From G963665815 sp942492065 (lineage in GTDB: Bacteria; Cloacimonadota; Cloacimonadia; Cloacimonadales; JAIOQZ01): a stretch of 64,000 nt of DNA. The DNA is taken from the NCBI GenBank assembly GCA_942492065.1, contig CALODV010000008.1:1054001-1118000 (forward strand). Direction: 5' to 3'. The notes beneath the pieces are model-generated. The model saw only the letters and a list, made by a program, of their open reading frames with translations, ran no database searches and was not told where the DNA came from. Positions 63,563-64,000 of the stretch are shown one piece after another (the first letter of the stretch is position 1; every line of letters starts with the position of its first letter). A program made the translations under genes and the position numbers.

Positions 63563-64000
63563 ATGGCTAAAGAAATGAATGACATCATTATTTATAAAAA
63601 CGCTGATGGACAGCCTGATATATCAGTACGCATAGAAGATGAGAATGTCTGGTTAACTATAGACCAGATGGCTGAATTATTTTCAAGAGGAAGATCAACC
63701 ATAAATGAGCATATACTAAATATTTATAAAGAAAAAGAACTTCTGAAAGAAGATACTATAAGAAAAATCGGAATTTCCGATTTTTCTACAAAGCCTACAA
63801 ACTATTACAATTTAGATGTCATAATATCTGTTGGTTACAGGGTTAAATCAATTCAGGGAACAAGATTCAGGCAATGGGCAACATTAAGATTAAAAGAGTA
63901 TATTATTAAAGGCTATACAATGGATGATGATCGCTTAAAAAATTTAGGTGGTAGTAATTATTGGAAAGATTTACTTGATAGAATACGCGATATAAGAAGT
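63563..64000 (+). CDS. rhuM: RhuM-family protein, 3' end outside the window
   Basis: Starts one base after the hsdM stop. The visible 146 codons begin MAKEMNDIIIYKNADG and contain VWLTIDQMAELFSRGRSTINEHI, YNLDVIISVGYRVKS and RFRQWATLRLKEYI, the RhuM signature. RhuM genes often lie within type I restriction operons; their role is unclear. Truncated by the window end. Confidence 0.88.
   Translation, partial: MAKEMNDIIIYKNADGQPDISVRIEDENVWLTIDQMAELFSRGRSTINEHILNIYKEKELLKEDTIRKIGISDFSTKPTNYYNLDVIISVGYRVKSIQGTRFRQWATLRLKEYIIKGYTMDDDRLKNLGGSNYWKDLLDRIRDIRS

Overview
The window is an AT-rich bacterial chromosome segment with dense, mostly operonic genes, frequent stop-start overlaps and strong purine-rich ribosome binding sites. 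The organism has an outer membrane: lipid-A disaccharide synthase, an OMPP1/FadL-type porin and many lipoproteins. Two large secreted proteins end in the YPNPFNP-type C-terminal domain typical of the Fibrobacterota-Chlorobiota-Bacteroidota superphylum and relatives such as Cloacimonadota, Delongbacteria and Marinimicrobia. I infer an uncultivated or little-studied member of that group, probably anaerobic; I cannot name it. No rRNA, tRNA or CRISPR array was seen.

Layout. 1-1953: GHKL-ATPase/nuclease protein (restriction-like). 1954-7520: pyrimidine operon pyrB-C-K-D-R-F behind a PyrR-type RNA leader, running into two peptidoglycan-related genes (7507-11174). 11245-17566: operon with a threonine-synthase-like PLP enzyme, a three-subunit molybdenum hydroxylase, a lipoprotein and a PreA-like dihydropyrimidine dehydrogenase. 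17996-23440 (minus): tightly coupled cluster of a McrB-like AAA+ protein, a DUF2357-type nuclease, an unannotated 46-aa ORF and a radical SAM protein. 23628-30015 (minus): beta-propeller lipoprotein, aminotransferase, lpxB with a DUF374 acyltransferase, envelope proteins and a TetR-like protein lacking its DNA-binding half. 30380-32972: response regulator-GGDEF and 6-phosphofructokinase. 33088-34383: complete IS256-family element with 8-bp target duplication. 34686-37035: MBOAT/SGNH acyl-transfer pair behind a duplicated leader. 37095-38600 (minus): hflX with a leader ORF and an intrinsic terminator in its leader. 38805-46026: methyltransferase, small membrane proteins, 2-hydroxyacid dehydrogenase, exonuclease III, endonuclease III, a CsgG-like lipoprotein and a MORN-like protein. 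46249-52657: ECF-type sigma factor and secreted/surface proteins. 52678-53640: tandem array of 117-bp units, each with a terminator-like hairpin and a second hairpin, arranged in a higher-order repeat. 53940-61796: TPR protein, peroxiredoxin, CDP-glycerol-type transferase, nucleotidyltransferase, FadL-like porin. 61990-64000: start of a type I restriction locus (hsdM, RhuM).

Working together. The pyr genes encode five steps of UMP synthesis, from carbamoyl phosphate onward, plus their own regulator. The 11-17 kb operon looks catabolic, acting on purine/pyrimidine-like bases. The DNA-repair pair xth and nth and the envelope genes are ordinary housekeeping. Three separate restriction or defence-like loci lie at the left edge, at 18-23 kb and at the right edge. 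The AAA+/nuclease/small ORF/radical SAM cluster is the best candidate for an undescribed system; other notable items are the hflX leader, the PyrR leader and the terminator-bearing tandem array.
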